NCBI GenBank assembly: GCA_947380655.1
Contig: CANCRX010000006.1
Location: 10,464 to 74,463 of the forward strand
Source: Alcaligenaceae bacterium
GTDB lineage: Bacteria; Pseudomonadota; Gammaproteobacteria; Burkholderiales; Burkholderiaceae_B
Reading direction: 5' to 3'
DNA length: 64,000 nt
Below, one piece after another: positions 45,488 to 55,973 of the stretch; positions within the stretch are counted from its first letter, which is position 1, and every line of letters begins with the position of its first letter. The notes below the pieces were generated by a model. The model was not told the DNA's origin and made no database searches. It saw only the letters and a program-made list of their open reading frames with translations. The translations under genes and the position numbers were made by a program.

Positions 45488-45503
45488 CTGTATATAAACA
45501 CAG
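45488..45503 (+). promoter_or_regulatory. LexA box 1 upstream of lexA
   Basis: CTGTATATAAACACAG, a perfect CTGT-N8-ACAG with an AT-rich centre, 11 bases before the lexA ATG; autorepression site of the SOS regulator. Confidence 0.92.
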
Positions 45504-45514
45504 CCAGGTGAAAA

Positions 45515-46288
45515 ATGTCGATCAAACTGACGGACCGCCAACAACAAATTCTCGATCTGATTCGTCAGGCTGTGATCAATACTGGATTTCCCCCTACCCG
45601 CGCGGAGATTGCGCAAACCCTGGGATTTAAATCCGCCAACGCCGCTGAGGATCACCTGCGCGCACTCGCCCGCAAAGGCGTCATCGAGTTAACCGCAGGC
45701 GCCTCGCGCGGCATTCGGCTGACCGAGCTTGCACAGGAATTTTCAGGTGAGACGGACTCTTCGCGTGACTATTCCAATGATCAAGCGGATCTGGATCAGA
45801 TTGATTCGGCGAGTGACTTAAGTGGTAATTTAAGAAACAACGCCTCAGACATACGTACTGGAAATATCCCAAAACTGCGCGATCTTCCAGGTGCAGGCAA
45901 TATTCTCCTGCCGCTAGTTGGCCGCGTTGCAGCAGGATTTCCTATCCTCGCGACAGAAAACGTAGAAAAAGAACTCAGCGTTGATCCAAACCTCTTCACC
46001 CAGCGCCCTGACTATCTGCTCAAGGTAAAAGGCCTCAGCATGCGTGACGCAGGCATTTTAGATGGGGATTTGCTGGCTATTAAAAAAACCAGCGAAGCGC
46101 GCAACGGTCAGATCGTTGTTGCACGCATCGATGATGAGGTCACCGTCAAACGCCTGAGCAAACAGGGCTCTGTCATCCAGCTATTACCCGAAAACCCAGA
46201 TTTCGAGCCGATCGTGATTGAGCCAGGTCAGGACTTCTCGCTTGAGGGCATCGCGTTAGGACTTATTCGAAATACGCCCCTGCAATAA
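45515..46288 (+). CDS. lexA: SOS repressor LexA with an unusually long linker
   Basis: Represses SOS genes and self-cleaves with RecA. 257 residues against about 200-216 in most proteobacteria. The winged helix ([21 protein letters not shown]) occupies 1-70. The extra 40-50 residues, about 75-125, form a Ser/Asp/Asn-rich hinge. The cleavage site is Ala140-Gly141 in VAAGFP, and the serine-lysine dyad is Ser175 (GLSMRDAG) and Lys212 (VTVKRL). Two LexA boxes precede the gene. Confidence 0.96.
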   Translation: MSIKLTDRQQQILDLIRQAVINTGFPPTRAEIAQTLGFKSANAAEDHLRALARKGVIELTAGASRGIRLTELAQEFSGETDSSRDYSNDQADLDQIDSASDLSGNLRNNASDIRTGNIPKLRDLPGAGNILLPLVGRVAAGFPILATENVEKELSVDPNLFTQRPDYLLKVKGLSMRDAGILDGDLLAIKKTSEARNGQIVVARIDDEVTVKRLSKQGSVIQLLPENPDFEPIVIEPGQDFSLEGIALGLIRNTPLQ

Positions 46289-46301
46289 CAGGGACAGGCA
46301 A

Positions 46302-46682
46302 CTATTCATTCTCGCGCCATTGTGCAAGTGCGCGTCGGTCGCGCTTGGTAGGCCTGCCAGTAATTTCATTGGCAGGCTCAGCATAGAATTTTCTTCGTTC
46401 AGCTAAGGTCTGCTTTCCCAATAAGCTTTCAGGCGTCTCGTCATACAAAAGCTTAGCCAAAGGCGCTGCACGCCTGGTTTCTGATACCGTTCGGACAAAC
46501 AATTCTGTGCGCTCCTGCTCACGCATGATTGATAATTTATCCCCGATTTTCACAGCACGCGCGGGCTTGGCACGTTCGCCATTCACCTGGACACGCCCTG
46601 CTTCTACCGCAGCAACAGCAAGGCTGCGAGATTTAAAAAATCTCGCAGCCCATAACCACTTATCAAGACGGACAGTATCCAA
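46302..46682 (-). CDS. hslR: S4-domain RNA-binding heat-shock protein Hsp15
   Basis: 126 residues. The S4 domain RLDKWLWAARFFKSRSLAVAAVEAGRVQVNG lies at the N-terminus, followed by a basic tail (TGRPTKRDRRALAQW). In E. coli the protein rescues stalled 50S subunits with peptidyl-tRNA. It is downstream of lon on the same strand, after a 29-base gap with a possible terminator. It is convergent with lexA. Confidence 0.9.
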   Translation of the reverse strand: MDTVRLDKWLWAARFFKSRSLAVAAVEAGRVQVNGERAKPARAVKIGDKLSIMREQERTELFVRTVSETRRAAPLAKLLYDETPESLLGKQTLAERRKFYAEPANEITGRPTKRDRRALAQWRENE

Positions 46683-46684
46683 CT

Positions 46685-46716
46685 TAAAACTAATCTTTCA
46701 GTGTGGAATGATTAGT
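46685..46716 (-). terminator. Possible terminator overlapping the lon stop codon
   Basis: ACTAATC (46689-46695) and GATTAGT (46710-46716) pair with an interrupted extension inside. On the minus strand the hairpin is followed by TTTTAAGTT. It is weaker than others in the window. Confidence 0.4.
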
Positions 46717-49159
46717 GCTTAATCACTGGATCAGTAACGGGTACCGCTTCGCTTTTAGCCACGACTGCTTCTGCAGGCGCCACATCAGGCAATGGTTGCG
46801 GTACACGCTCAAGTGCAACCTCGAGTACTTTATCAATCCAGCGAACGGGTACGATTTCGAGCTGATTCTTAACGTTGTCAGGGATCTCCGAGAGGTCCTT
46901 GACGTTTTCCTCTGGAATCAACACGGTCTTGATGCCGCCACGATGGGCTGCAAGCAGTTTCTCTTTCAAGCCACCGATCGCAAGGACCTCACCGCGCAGG
47001 GTAATTTCACCCGTCATCGCAACATCTGCACGTACCGGAATACGTGTGAGCGCAGACACCATCGCCGTTGTGATCGCAATACCTGCAGAGGGACCATCTT
47101 TAGGTGTAGCGCCTTCGGGAAAGTGCACATGAACGTCGCGTTTTTCAAAGACAGTATCAGCAATCCCTAGCTTTTGTGAGCGTGAGCGCACAACAGTTCG
47201 GGCCGCTTCAACCGACTCTTTCATGACATCACCGATCGACCCTGTACGCTGGATCGCACCTTTACCGGGCATATCGGCGACTTCGATTGTGAGCAAATCG
47301 CCACCAACTTCCGTCCAGGCGAGTCCATTGACCTGACCGATCTGGTTTTCTTTCTCGGCCATACCGAAACTGTAGCGGCGTACACCCAGATAGTCATGCA
47401 GATTCTCTGAGGTTACAACCACCTGTGGCAGCGGCTCTTTGGATTTGGCGGCTTTGGCAGCCTCTGCATCGGCAAGTAATTTCTTGACGACCTTGCGGCA
47501 GATCTTGCCCACATCACGCTCGAGCGAACGCACTCCTGCTTCGCGGGTGTAGTAGCGCACGATGTCACGCAATGCAGACTCCTCGACCTTGAGTTCCTCG
47601 GGCTTGACGCCGTTGTTCTTCATGACCTTGGGTAACAAATGCGAGCCAGCAATATGAATTTTTTCTTCTTCGGTATAACCCGAGAGACGAATGACCTCCA
47701 TACGATCGAGCAATGCAGCTGGAATATTCAGCGTGTTACTCGTTGCCACAAACATTACGTCTGACAGGTCAAAATCAACCTCGACATAATGATCCTGGAA
47801 GGTGTGATTTTGTTCAGGATCAAGCACCTCAAGCAGCGCAGACGCTGGATCACCACGGAAATCCTGACCGAGTTTATCAATCTCATCGAGCAGAAACAAA
47901 GGATTGCGCACAGCCACTTTGGACATGTTTTGCAAAATCTTTCCTGGCATCGAACCAATATAAGTCCGGCGATGACCGCGAATCTCAGCTTCATCACGTA
48001 CACCACCCAAGGCCATACGGATAAATTTACGGTTGGTCGCTTTAGCGATCGACTGACCGAGTGAGGTTTTACCCACGCCTGGAGGTCCGACCAGACAGAG
48101 GATCGGTGCTTTGACTTTATCGACACGTTGCTGAACAGCCAGATATTCAAGGATGCGTTCCTTTACCTTATCCAGGCCGTAGTGGTCATTGTCGAGCACT
48201 GACTCCGCATTAGGGATGGAGTTATTCACTTTGCTCTTCTTGCGCCAGGGCAAGCCGATCACAGTATCAATGTAGTTGCGCACCACGGTCGCCTCGGCAG
48301 ACATGGGTGACATCAGCTTGAGTTTTTTGAGCTCGCCATCGACCTTCTTACGTGCATCTTTAGGCAGATGCGCCGCAATGATTTTCTTCTCGAGCTCCTC
48401 AATATCGGCGCCCTCTTCCCCCTCGCCTAACTCTTTCTGAATCGCTTTGACTTGCTCATTCAGATAGTAGTCACGCTGGGACTTCTCCATTTGTTTTTTG
48501 ACGCGACCGCGGATACGCTTTTCGACTTGCAGAATATCGATTTCGGTTTCGAGTTGCGCCAGCAACGCCTCGAGTCGCTCAGCAGTCGGAAAAATCTCGA
48601 GCATTTTTTGCTTTTGCTCAAGTTTTAATGGCAGATGGGCAGCAATCGTGTCAGCCAGGCGTCCGGCATCATCGATGCCAGCCAGCGAGGTCAGGATTTC
48701 AGGAGGAATTTTTTTATTGAGTTTGACGTATTGTTCAAACTGACTGACGATCGCCCGTCGCAAAGCCTCAATCTCCGCACCAACCGACGTATCGGGAGCA
48801 AGGGGTAAGACTTCGGAAGTGAAATGCGTTTCAACATCCTGAATCGCAGTCACGCGCGCACGCTGGGCGCCCTCAACGAGTACCTTAACGGTCCCATCGG
48901 GCAGCTTGAGCATTTGCAGGATCGTTGCTACACAGCCGATTTCATATACATCATCAGGTGTAGGGTCATCTTTACCAGCCGATTTCTGGGCGGCAAGCAT
49001 AATACTTTTGCCTGCTTCCATTGCAGCCTCAAGGGCTTTGATTGAGCGTGGTCGTCCAACAAACAGCGGTATCACCATGTGTGGAAATACGACCACGTCA
49101 CGCAAGGGCAACAGTGGCAAATTAATCGGTTCTGAAGGCAGGGTCTGGTTTGCAGACAT
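46712..49159 (-). CDS. lon: ATP-dependent protease Lon
   Basis: 815-residue cytosolic AAA+ serine protease. The N-terminal substrate domain ([22 protein letters not shown]) is followed by a coiled-coil region, Walker A GPPGVGKT at 358-365, Walker [10 protein letters not shown] and the protease domain with Ser in KDGPSAGIA and Lys in [15 protein letters not shown] heat-shock-type promoter lies upstream at 49245-49269. A clpX terminator separates it from the clpP-clpX genes, which are read in the same direction. Confidence 0.97.
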   Translation of the reverse strand: MSANQTLPSEPINLPLLPLRDVVVFPHMVIPLFVGRPRSIKALEAAMEAGKSIMLAAQKSAGKDDPTPDDVYEIGCVATILQMLKLPDGTVKVLVEGAQRARVTAIQDVETHFTSEVLPLAPDTSVGAEIEALRRAIVSQFEQYVKLNKKIPPEILTSLAGIDDAGRLADTIAAHLPLKLEQKQKMLEIFPTAERLEALLAQLETEIDILQVEKRIRGRVKKQMEKSQRDYYLNEQVKAIQKELGEGEEGADIEELEKKIIAAHLPKDARKKVDGELKKLKLMSPMSAEATVVRNYIDTVIGLPWRKKSKVNNSIPNAESVLDNDHYGLDKVKERILEYLAVQQRVDKVKAPILCLVGPPGVGKTSLGQSIAKATNRKFIRMALGGVRDEAEIRGHRRTYIGSMPGKILQNMSKVAVRNPLFLLDEIDKLGQDFRGDPASALLEVLDPEQNHTFQDHYVEVDFDLSDVMFVATSNTLNIPAALLDRMEVIRLSGYTEEEKIHIAGSHLLPKVMKNNGVKPEELKVEESALRDIVRYYTREAGVRSLERDVGKICRKVVKKLLADAEAAKAAKSKEPLPQVVVTSENLHDYLGVRRYSFGMAEKENQIGQVNGLAWTEVGGDLLTIEVADMPGKGAIQRTGSIGDVMKESVEAARTVVRSRSQKLGIADTVFEKRDVHVHFPEGATPKDGPSAGIAITTAMVSALTRIPVRADVAMTGEITLRGEVLAIGGLKEKLLAAHRGGIKTVLIPEENVKDLSEIPDNVKNQLEIVPVRWIDKVLEVALERVPQPLPDVAPAEAVVAKSEAVPVTDPVIKH

Positions 49160-49244
49160 AGTGACATCCTAAGAAGTTCTCGGCAAATCCAAACAGGGTA
49201 AAGCAGCCGGCGCTTAACCCGTAACTATACGAATATGTTTGTTA

Positions 49245-49269
49245 TATGGACAATAGCTGAAAATTCAAG
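49245..49269 (-). promoter_or_regulatory. Heat-shock (sigma-32) type promoter of lon
   Basis: On the minus strand CTTGAA (49269-49264), 12 bases, TCCATAT (49251-49245). This matches the CTTGAA/CCCATNT consensus with one mismatch in the -10 part. It is about 86 bases before the lon ATG. Confidence 0.7.
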
Positions 49270-49287
49270 CGCGTGTCGCGCACAAAG

Positions 49288-49310
49288 TAAAAAGCCCCTA
49301 CAAAGGGGCT
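49288..49310 (-). terminator. Rho-independent terminator after clpX
   Basis: AGCCCCT (49293-49299) and AGGGGCT (49304-49310), four-base loop, followed on the minus strand by five T. It isolates lon transcription from clpX. Confidence 0.85.
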
Positions 49311-49333
49311 GGGAACGCATGGGAAAGTGGCTT

Positions 49334-50641
49334 TTATGCCGCAGCGTCTTTCAGCGTAACCTTTGGAGCTTTGGTCTCAGTTGCTTTTAAATCCTGTTCA
49401 TCAGCATAAACCAACAAGGGTTTGCCCTGACCATCAATTGCTGACTCATCTAACACCACGCGTTTGATATTACCGTGTGAAGGTAACTCATACATGGTGT
49501 CAAGCAGAGCCAATTCAAGGATCGAACGCAAACCACGGGCGCCAGTCTTTCGCTTGATCGCTTTACGCGCAATCGCACGCAAGGCAGCGGGACGAATTTC
49601 AAGCTCAGTGCCTTCCATGGCGAACAGTTTTTGAAACTGTTTGACCACGGCGTTCTTAGGCTCGGTCAGGATCTGTATCAGGGTGTCCTCATCGAGCTCC
49701 TGCAACGTGGCGACCACAGGCAGTCGGCCTACCAGCTCTGGAATCAGACCGAATTTAACCAAATCCTCAGGCTCGACATCCAGGAAGGTGTCGCCTGTGG
49801 ATTGATTCTCTTTCGAATCGATGGTTGCGCCAAAACCAATACCCGAGCGCTCGGTACGATTACGAATGACTTTCTCAAGACCGTCAAATGCACCACCAAC
49901 AATGAAAAGGATATTGGTGGTATCAACCTGAACGAAGTCCTGATTAGGATGTTTACGTCCGCCTTGAGGAGGCACAGAAGCCACCGTACCTTCGATGAGC
50001 TTGAGCAAAGCTTGTTGCACACCCTCGCCCGACACATCGCGGGTAATGGATGGGTTATCGGACTTTCGCGAAATCTTGTCGATTTCGTCGATATACACAA
50101 TCGCACGTTGGGCTTTTTCAACTTCGTAGTTGCAGTTTTGAAGCAACTTTTGAATGATATTTTCTACGTCTTCACCAACATAACCGGCTTCGGTCAGTGT
50201 GGTGGCGTCGGCCATCACGAAAGGCACGTTCAACTGACGCGCCAGCGTCTGGGCGAGCAATGTTTTACCTGAACCGGTCGGTCCGATCAGCAAAATATTA
50301 CTTTTTGAGAGTTCTACGTCATCGCCCTTGATTTCGCCGTGACGCAGTCGTTTGTAGTGGTTGTAGACCGCCACAGCCAATACGCGTTTAGGCGCGGTCT
50401 GACCGATCACATATTGATCAAGAAAGGCTTTAATTTCTGCGGGGGTAGGCAAATCTGTACGGATAGATTCGCGGGCATTAGCCTGTGCTTCTTCGCGAAT
50501 GATGTCATTGCACAAGTCAATGCACTCATCACAAACGAAAACCGATGGGCCTGCAATCAGCTTGCGAACTTCAGTCTGGCTTTTATTGCAAAAAGAGCAG
50601 TGCAGCGCTTTAGTGCCTGCGGATGCTTTTTTTTCAGTCAT
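49334..50641 (-). CDS. clpX: ClpXP unfoldase subunit ClpX
   Basis: 435-residue AAA+ unfoldase that delivers substrates to ClpP. The N-terminal zinc domain has CSFC at 15-18 and CDEC later. Walker A is GPTGSGKT and Walker B is [10 protein letters not shown]. The ClpP-binding IGF loop is present as IGFGA. It lies 29 bases downstream of clpP in the tig-clpP-clpX order. Confidence 0.97.
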   Translation of the reverse strand: MTEKKASAGTKALHCSFCNKSQTEVRKLIAGPSVFVCDECIDLCNDIIREEAQANARESIRTDLPTPAEIKAFLDQYVIGQTAPKRVLAVAVYNHYKRLRHGEIKGDDVELSKSNILLIGPTGSGKTLLAQTLARQLNVPFVMADATTLTEAGYVGEDVENIIQKLLQNCNYEVEKAQRAIVYIDEIDKISRKSDNPSITRDVSGEGVQQALLKLIEGTVASVPPQGGRKHPNQDFVQVDTTNILFIVGGAFDGLEKVIRNRTERSGIGFGATIDSKENQSTGDTFLDVEPEDLVKFGLIPELVGRLPVVATLQELDEDTLIQILTEPKNAVVKQFQKLFAMEGTELEIRPAALRAIARKAIKRKTGARGLRSILELALLDTMYELPSHGNIKRVVLDESAIDGQGKPLLVYADEQDLKATETKAPKVTLKDAAA

Positions 50642-50670
50642 AACGTTCCAATACAGAAATAAATACGTAT

Positions 50671-51330
50671 TTACGCTGCTGAGTCGGCGCGGGTCGTGAG
50701 CACTTTGTCGATTAGGCCATAGGCAGCTGCATCTTCGGCTGACATGAAATTATCACGTTCCGTATCGACTTCAATGCGCTCAATGGACTGACCTGTATTT
50801 TTAGCGAGCATGCCATTGAGGCGTGAACGCAAATCAAGAATTTCACGGGCCTGAATCTGGATATCCGTCGCCTGGCCCTGTGCACCACCTGAAGGCTGGT
50901 GAATCATGATGCGTGAATTAGGCAAGGAAAAGCGTTTGCCCTTGTTGCCTGCGGCAAGCAAGAATGCACCCATGCTCGCGGCCAAACCTGTGCATAAGGT
51001 TGAAACCTCAGGCTTGATGAAGTGCATGGTGTCGTAAATCGCCATGCCAGCGTAAACCGATCCACCGGGTGAATTAATGTAGAGCGCCACATCCTTGTCA
51101 GGATTTTCGGACTCAAGAAACAATAATTGGGCGACGATCAAGTTGGCAGACTGGTCATTAACAGGACCGACCAAGAAGATCACGCGCTCTTTGAGCAGTC
51201 GTGAATAAATATCATAGGAGCGCTCGCCCCGACCCGACTGCTCAACGACCATCGGAATGTAACCAAGCCCGGTGGGGGTGACTGAAGAACCACCGTGCAT
51301 GGATGCATAAAAATCGGTAAAGCGTTGCAT
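50671..51330 (-). CDS. clpP: ClpP protease proteolytic subunit
   Basis: 219-residue serine protease forming a tetradecameric chamber. Catalytic Ser119 lies in [11 protein letters not shown] and His144 in [10 protein letters not shown]; the Asp is probably the one in TERDNFMS. There is a short N-terminal propeptide-like stretch. It starts two bases from the tig stop. Confidence 0.97.
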   Translation of the reverse strand: MQRFTDFYASMHGGSSVTPTGLGYIPMVVEQSGRGERSYDIYSRLLKERVIFLVGPVNDQSANLIVAQLLFLESENPDKDVALYINSPGGSVYAGMAIYDTMHFIKPEVSTLCTGLAASMGAFLLAAGNKGKRFSLPNSRIMIHQPSGGAQGQATDIQIQAREILDLRSRLNGMLAKNTGQSIERIEVDTERDNFMSAEDAAAYGLIDKVLTTRADSAA

Positions 51331-51332
51331 AG

Positions 51333-52643
51333 TTAAGCAGTTCCCATGATTTGGTCAAACGGTACGGCTTCGTCTTCGACCTGAGCTTTAGCCAAAGCGT
51401 GCTGCACAACGTTGTCTTCGAGGACAATGCCCTCGACTTCAGAACGGCGCGCACGATCTGACAAATAATAGCTGACAACTTCAGCTGGTTTTTCGTAATT
51501 CGCGGCGAACTCTTCAATTCGCGCACGAACTTGCTCAGGCTTAGCCTGGAGCGATTCTTTTGCAACCAGCTCTGCTACCAGCAGACCCAGACGCACGCGA
51601 CGCTCTGCTTCTGCAGTAAAAGCATCAGCAGGAATAGGCATCGTGTCAGCATTTGGCACACCGCGCTGCTTGAGCTCAGCGCGAGCCGAGGCAACGCGTT
51701 CTTCGCTTTCGCTCTCGATCAGTGCTTTGGGCACATCAAAGGTTGCAGCCTCAACCAGTGCATTCATTACACTGGTTTTAGTACGCGCCATGCTGCGGGC
51801 TTTGACTTCACGTTCGATATTGCCACGGATGTCCGCAACGAGTTTCTCAACATCACCTTCGGCCTGGCCGAGGGACTTGGCAAACTCAGCGTCCATCGCT
51901 GGCAGAACGGGCTCAGCAACTTCTTTGAGGGTCACGGTGAATTCAGCAGTTTTGCCGGCGACGTCTTTGCCACCGTAATCAGCTGGAAATTCAACTGGGA
52001 ATTTTTTAGTCTCACCGGTTTTCATACCGCGAATTGCGGTTTCAAACTCAGGCAACATGCGACCCTGACCTAATACAAAGGGGAAATCATCGGCTTTGCC
52101 GCCTTCGAAAGGCACATCATCGATGGTACCCAGAAAATCGAGTGTGACGCGGTCATCATCGGTGGCTGCACGGCCTTCGCGGGCCTCATGCTGGGCGCGT
52201 TGCTTGCGCAGCACATCAATGGTGCGCTGGACTTCGGCTTCGCCGACTTCCGTCACAGCACGTTTGATTTTCAAGGTTGAGAGATCAGGAACGGTCACTG
52301 TAGGATAGACCTCAAAGGTCGCCGCAAAAGCCAAGGTGCTTTCTGGCACGCCTTCGGTTTTAGGCTCGAGCTTAGGTGCACCGGCTACACGCAGGCCTGA
52401 AGCCTGGATGGCCTGCTCAAAAGCCTGTCCAACTTTGCTGTTGATCGCATCGTAGCGAATGCCAGGAGCGTGTGAACGTTCGAGCATTGACATGGGGACT
52501 TTGCCTGGGCGGAAACCCGCGACTTTGGCGGTGCGCGCGACACGCTTGAGTTCGGCCTGAACGGCTTGTTCGACATCTGCCATTGAGACAGAAAGTTCAA
52601 CACGGCGCTCGAGGCCGGAGAGTGTTTCAACAACAGGTTGCAT
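51333..52643 (-). CDS. tig: Trigger factor
   Basis: Ribosome-bound chaperone and peptidyl-prolyl isomerase, 436 residues from ATG 52643 ([17 protein letters not shown]); the open frame continues upstream but not as trigger factor. The ribosome-binding loop [13 protein letters not shown], the PPIase domain ([25 protein letters not shown] begins near 160) and the helical C-terminal domain are all present. It heads the tig-clpP-clpX run, next to tRNA-Leu. Confidence 0.95.
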   Translation of the reverse strand: MQPVVETLSGLERRVELSVSMADVEQAVQAELKRVARTAKVAGFRPGKVPMSMLERSHAPGIRYDAINSKVGQAFEQAIQASGLRVAGAPKLEPKTEGVPESTLAFAATFEVYPTVTVPDLSTLKIKRAVTEVGEAEVQRTIDVLRKQRAQHEAREGRAATDDDRVTLDFLGTIDDVPFEGGKADDFPFVLGQGRMLPEFETAIRGMKTGETKKFPVEFPADYGGKDVAGKTAEFTVTLKEVAEPVLPAMDAEFAKSLGQAEGDVEKLVADIRGNIEREVKARSMARTKTSVMNALVEAATFDVPKALIESESEERVASARAELKQRGVPNADTMPIPADAFTAEAERRVRLGLLVAELVAKESLQAKPEQVRARIEEFAANYEKPAEVVSYYLSDRARRSEVEGIVLEDNVVQHALAKAQVEDEAVPFDQIMGTA

Positions 52644-52708
52644 GTAAAAATCTACCAAACAGTATGTACAGCGCAGCAGACTGCCCACGCCGAATTAATG
52701 GATCGGGT

Positions 52709-52795
52709 TGGTGCGAAGGGCGGGACTCGAACCCGCACACCTGTTACGGCGTCAGGACCTAAACCTGGTGCGTCTACCAATTTCGCCACCTTCGC
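52709..52795 (-). tRNA. tRNA-Leu (anticodon UAG)
   Basis: Minus strand, 87 bases including an encoded CCA. Acceptor GCGAAGG pairs with CCTTCGC; the D-arm is GCGAAATTGGTAGACGC and the anticodon loop TTTAGGT gives UAG. A long variable arm (ACGCCGTAACAGGTGT) marks a class II tRNA, and the T-arm is CGGGTTCGAGTCCCG. It closely resembles E. coli leuW. It is transcribed toward tig, 65 bases from its start. Confidence 0.97.
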
Positions 52796-52870
52796 AGTAG
52801 GCAGGCATTGTAGCGCACCATTGAAGTGGTTTCCGACCCCCTAAGTGTTTCTACTGGTTAAAATACAAAA

Positions 52871-54070
52871 ATGAACCCGCGCCTCGACACCCTACAGCCC
52901 TATCCTTTTGAGAAATTACGTGCCTTGCTGGCCCAGGCAGGCACGCCACCAAAGGATTTGCGGCCAATTAACCTATCCATTGGTGAGCCTAAGCACGCCG
53001 CCCCCGAATGCGTAAAAAACGCAATAATCGGCTCACTGGCCGGACTTTCGGTCTATCCGCCGACTAAAGGTGACCCCTTATTGCGGCAGGCAATCAGCCA
53101 GTGGATCGGGCGCCGCTATGGAATTCCTGAGCCTGACCCCGAAACACAGGTATTACCCGCACTAGGCTCGCGCGAGGCACTATTTGCCTTTGCACAGGTT
53201 GTTTTGGACCCCTCCAAAGACGGCATCGTGGTTTGTCCAAACCCCTTCTACCAGATCTATGAGGGGGCCGCGCTGTTAGGTGGCGCCACGCCCTATTACG
53301 TGAACTCAGATCCTGAGCAGAATTTTCGTTGCGACTGGTCGAAAGTACCCACAGAAATCTGGGCACGCACGCAATTGCTGTTCGTTTGCTCGCCAGGAAA
53401 CCCGGCTGGGAACGTGATGGGGCTGGAAGACTGGAAACAGCTCTTCGCGTTATCCGATCGCTATGGATTCGTGATTGCCTCGGACGAGTGTTATTCAGAA
53501 ATTTATCTCGACGAAAACAATCCACCGCTGGGTGGTATGCAGGCCGCTTATCAACTTGGACGTCCGGATTTTAAAAACTTGATCAGTTTTTCGAGCCTGT
53601 CCAAACGCTCCAATGTCCCTGGCATGCGGTCCGGATTTGTCGCAGGTGATGCAACGCTGATGGCAAAATTCCTGCTTTATCGCACCTACCATGGCAGCGC
53701 TTTATCGCCCGTTGTTTCGGCCGCGAGTATTGCGGCATGGAATGATGAACTGCACGTAATTGATAATCGTAGTCAATACCGCGCAAAGTTCGATGCCGTG
53801 CTGCCAATCCTGGAGCCCGTGCTGGACGTCAAACGACCCGATGCGTCTTTCTATCTCTGGGCCGGCACCAAAGGCTCTGATGCAGATTTTGCGCGTGACC
53901 TGCTGGGCCATACCGCGGTGACAGTACTACCTGGCAGCTTTGTCGGCCGCACTGTGCATGGTGTGAATCCAGGACAAAATCGAATCCGCATTGCGCTTGT
54001 CGCACCTTTGGCGGATTGTGTTGAGGCCGCACACCGGATTGCTGATTTTGTTCGGGCTTCAGCAAAATAA
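52871..54070 (+). CDS. dapC: Succinyldiaminopimelate transaminase
   Basis: 399-residue class I/II PLP aminotransferase of lysine and diaminopimelate synthesis. It shows LSIGEPKHAAP near the start, SPGNPAGNVM, DECYSEIY and the PLP lysine in SFSSLSKRSNVPGMRSGF. The betaproteobacterial DapC pattern and dapD 110 bases downstream support the assignment over a generic aminotransferase. Confidence 0.93.
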   Translation: MNPRLDTLQPYPFEKLRALLAQAGTPPKDLRPINLSIGEPKHAAPECVKNAIIGSLAGLSVYPPTKGDPLLRQAISQWIGRRYGIPEPDPETQVLPALGSREALFAFAQVVLDPSKDGIVVCPNPFYQIYEGAALLGGATPYYVNSDPEQNFRCDWSKVPTEIWARTQLLFVCSPGNPAGNVMGLEDWKQLFALSDRYGFVIASDECYSEIYLDENNPPLGGMQAAYQLGRPDFKNLISFSSLSKRSNVPGMRSGFVAGDATLMAKFLLYRTYHGSALSPVVSAASIAAWNDELHVIDNRSQYRAKFDAVLPILEPVLDVKRPDASFYLWAGTKGSDADFARDLLGHTAVTVLPGSFVGRTVHGVNPGQNRIRIALVAPLADCVEAAHRIADFVRASAK

Positions 54071-54180
54071 ATCTAAACACCGTGAAGAAATTAATCCAGA
54101 AAATTTTTTAAAAACATACAAGCTTATCCATCTACTTCAAATAACTAAATTTCAAACATTTAAATATCTACGGACAAATT

Positions 54181-55002
54181 ATGACAATCGATCTGCAAAA
54201 CACCATTGAACTCGGCTGGGAAAATCGCACCTCACTGACACCAGGCATGGCTGATAAAACGGTATTCGACGCTGTCGAGCACACGATCAACGCACTCGAA
54301 ACAGGTAAGTTGCGCGTCGCTGAAAAAATCAACGGTAACTGGACTGTCCATCAATGGATTAAAAAGGCTGTTCTGTTGTCCTTTCGCCTGACAAACAACG
54401 AGATCATGGGCCAGTCACCCCTGCAGTTTTATGACAAAGTGCCACTTAAATTTGCGGGCATGAGCGATGCACAGTTCCAAGCTGGCGGCTATCGTGCCGT
54501 CCCGGGTGCGATTGCACGACGCGGCTGCTTTGTAGATAAAAACGTTGTGCTGATGCCTTCGTTCGTCAATATTGGCGCCTACGTTGGCGAAGGCACAATG
54601 GTTGATACCTGGGCAACAGTGGGTTCGTGCGCGCAGATCGGCAAAAACGTTCACCTCTCAGGCGGCGTGGGCATTGGTGGTGTACTGGAACCACTACAAG
54701 CCAACCCCACCATCATCGAGGATAACTGCTTTATCGGCGCACGCTCCGAAGTCGTAGAGGGTGTGATCGTTGAGGAAAATTCCGTATTGGCGATGGGCGT
54801 TTTCCTGTCGCAAAGCACGCGTATTTACGACCGTGAAACCAAAGAAATACATTACGGCCGCGTTCCCTCCGGTTCAGTCGTGGTACCGGGCTCACTGCCC
54901 GCCGCTGATGGCACGCACAGCCTGAATTGCGCCATCATCGTCAAGCGAGTCGATGCGCAAACACGCGCAAAAACCAGCATCAACGATTTGCTGCGCGCCT
55001 GA
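54181..55002 (+). CDS. dapD: Tetrahydrodipicolinate N-succinyltransferase
   Basis: 273-residue trimeric left-handed beta-helix enzyme that succinylates tetrahydrodipicolinate with succinyl-CoA. Hexapeptide repeats run through [23 protein letters not shown] and [18 protein letters not shown]. It acts one step before DapC, encoded just upstream. Confidence 0.97.
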   Translation: MTIDLQNTIELGWENRTSLTPGMADKTVFDAVEHTINALETGKLRVAEKINGNWTVHQWIKKAVLLSFRLTNNEIMGQSPLQFYDKVPLKFAGMSDAQFQAGGYRAVPGAIARRGCFVDKNVVLMPSFVNIGAYVGEGTMVDTWATVGSCAQIGKNVHLSGGVGIGGVLEPLQANPTIIEDNCFIGARSEVVEGVIVEENSVLAMGVFLSQSTRIYDRETKEIHYGRVPSGSVVVPGSLPAADGTHSLNCAIIVKRVDAQTRAKTSINDLLRA

Positions 55003-55061
55003 TCAGGTCTGTTTTAATCCAAAGCGCTAGAGCAACTTATCCAGGTAACCAGAGCATCCAA

Positions 55062-55973
55062 TTGATCACAGACCACACCCACGCGTCGAGAGATGCACTA
55101 CTCACCGTTCGCGATTTAATTCGCTACGCGGTCTCTCACTTTAATCAGGCCAAATTATTTTTTGGTCATGGCTCTGATAACGCGTGGGACGAGGCGGTGT
55201 ATCTGGTGCTCTTTGCCTTGCATCTGCCGCCCGACCAGCTGGATCCGTTCATGGATGCCCGGATCTTGCCAGGTGAACGCGAGCGCGCACTCGATTTGAT
55301 CGACCGGCGCTGCGATTTACGTGTTCCTGCAGCCTACCTCACAAAAGAGTCCTGGTTGCAAGGCTATCGGTTTCATGTTGACGAACGTGTCATCGTGCCT
55401 CGTTCACCGATGGCAGAACTATTAATGACCCAGTTAAGCCCATGGGTGATCGATCCCTACGAGGTCACCAGTGTCCTGGATTTGTGCACAGGTTCAGGAT
55501 GCCTGGCCATTATTGCGGCACATCAGTTTCCAGATGCGTTAGTCGATGCAACGGACATCTCCAAAGAAGCCCTGCAGGTCGCCGACATCAATGTTCGCGA
55601 GCACGGATTGAGCGAACGACTGAATCTGCATCATGGCAGTTTGTACGATCCCTTACCGATCAGTTCACGCTATGACGTCATTATCAGCAATCCACCCTAC
55701 GTGAATAGTGCATCGATGCAAGCCCTGCCTCTTGAATACCAACATGAGCCAAGCCTTGCGCTGGCTGGTGGTGAAGATGGCATGGACCTGGTCAGAACGA
55801 TTATTGAACAAGCCCCTGCACACCTCACTGAGCAAGGCGTGTTGTTAATCGAGATCGGACATGAACGTCACTTTTTTGAACAAGCTTTCCCGGAACTTGA
55901 TCCCGTCTGGCTCGATACGGCTGAGTCCTCAGATCAGATTCTGCTCTTGACACGCGAGCAACTTTCCTCGTGA
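55062..55973 (+). CDS. prmB: 50S ribosomal protein L3 glutamine N5-methyltransferase
   Basis: Methylates the glutamine of ribosomal protein L3. About 303 residues from the TTG at 55062 (ITDHTHASRDALLTVRDLI), which gives the usual length; there is no in-frame ATG between dapD and the conserved part, so the start is uncertain. Motifs: SAM site VLDLCTGSGCLAI and the amide-binding NPPY in IISNPPYVNS. An upstream in-frame start at 54927 would lie inside dapD. The next gene starts on its stop codon. Confidence 0.9.
   Translation: MITDHTHASRDALLTVRDLIRYAVSHFNQAKLFFGHGSDNAWDEAVYLVLFALHLPPDQLDPFMDARILPGERERALDLIDRRCDLRVPAAYLTKESWLQGYRFHVDERVIVPRSPMAELLMTQLSPWVIDPYEVTSVLDLCTGSGCLAIIAAHQFPDALVDATDISKEALQVADINVREHGLSERLNLHHGSLYDPLPISSRYDVIISNPPYVNSASMQALPLEYQHEPSLALAGGEDGMDLVRTIIEQAPAHLTEQGVLLIEIGHERHFFEQAFPELDPVWLDTAESSDQILLLTREQLSS

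Noticed and set aside
46274..46293. Terminator after lexA (CCCTG/CAGGG)
   Set aside because: Only a five-base stem and no T run.
49631..50272. Open frame of 213 codons opposite clpX
   Set aside because: Antisense shadow of a fully conserved AAA+ gene; no ribosome site or family features.
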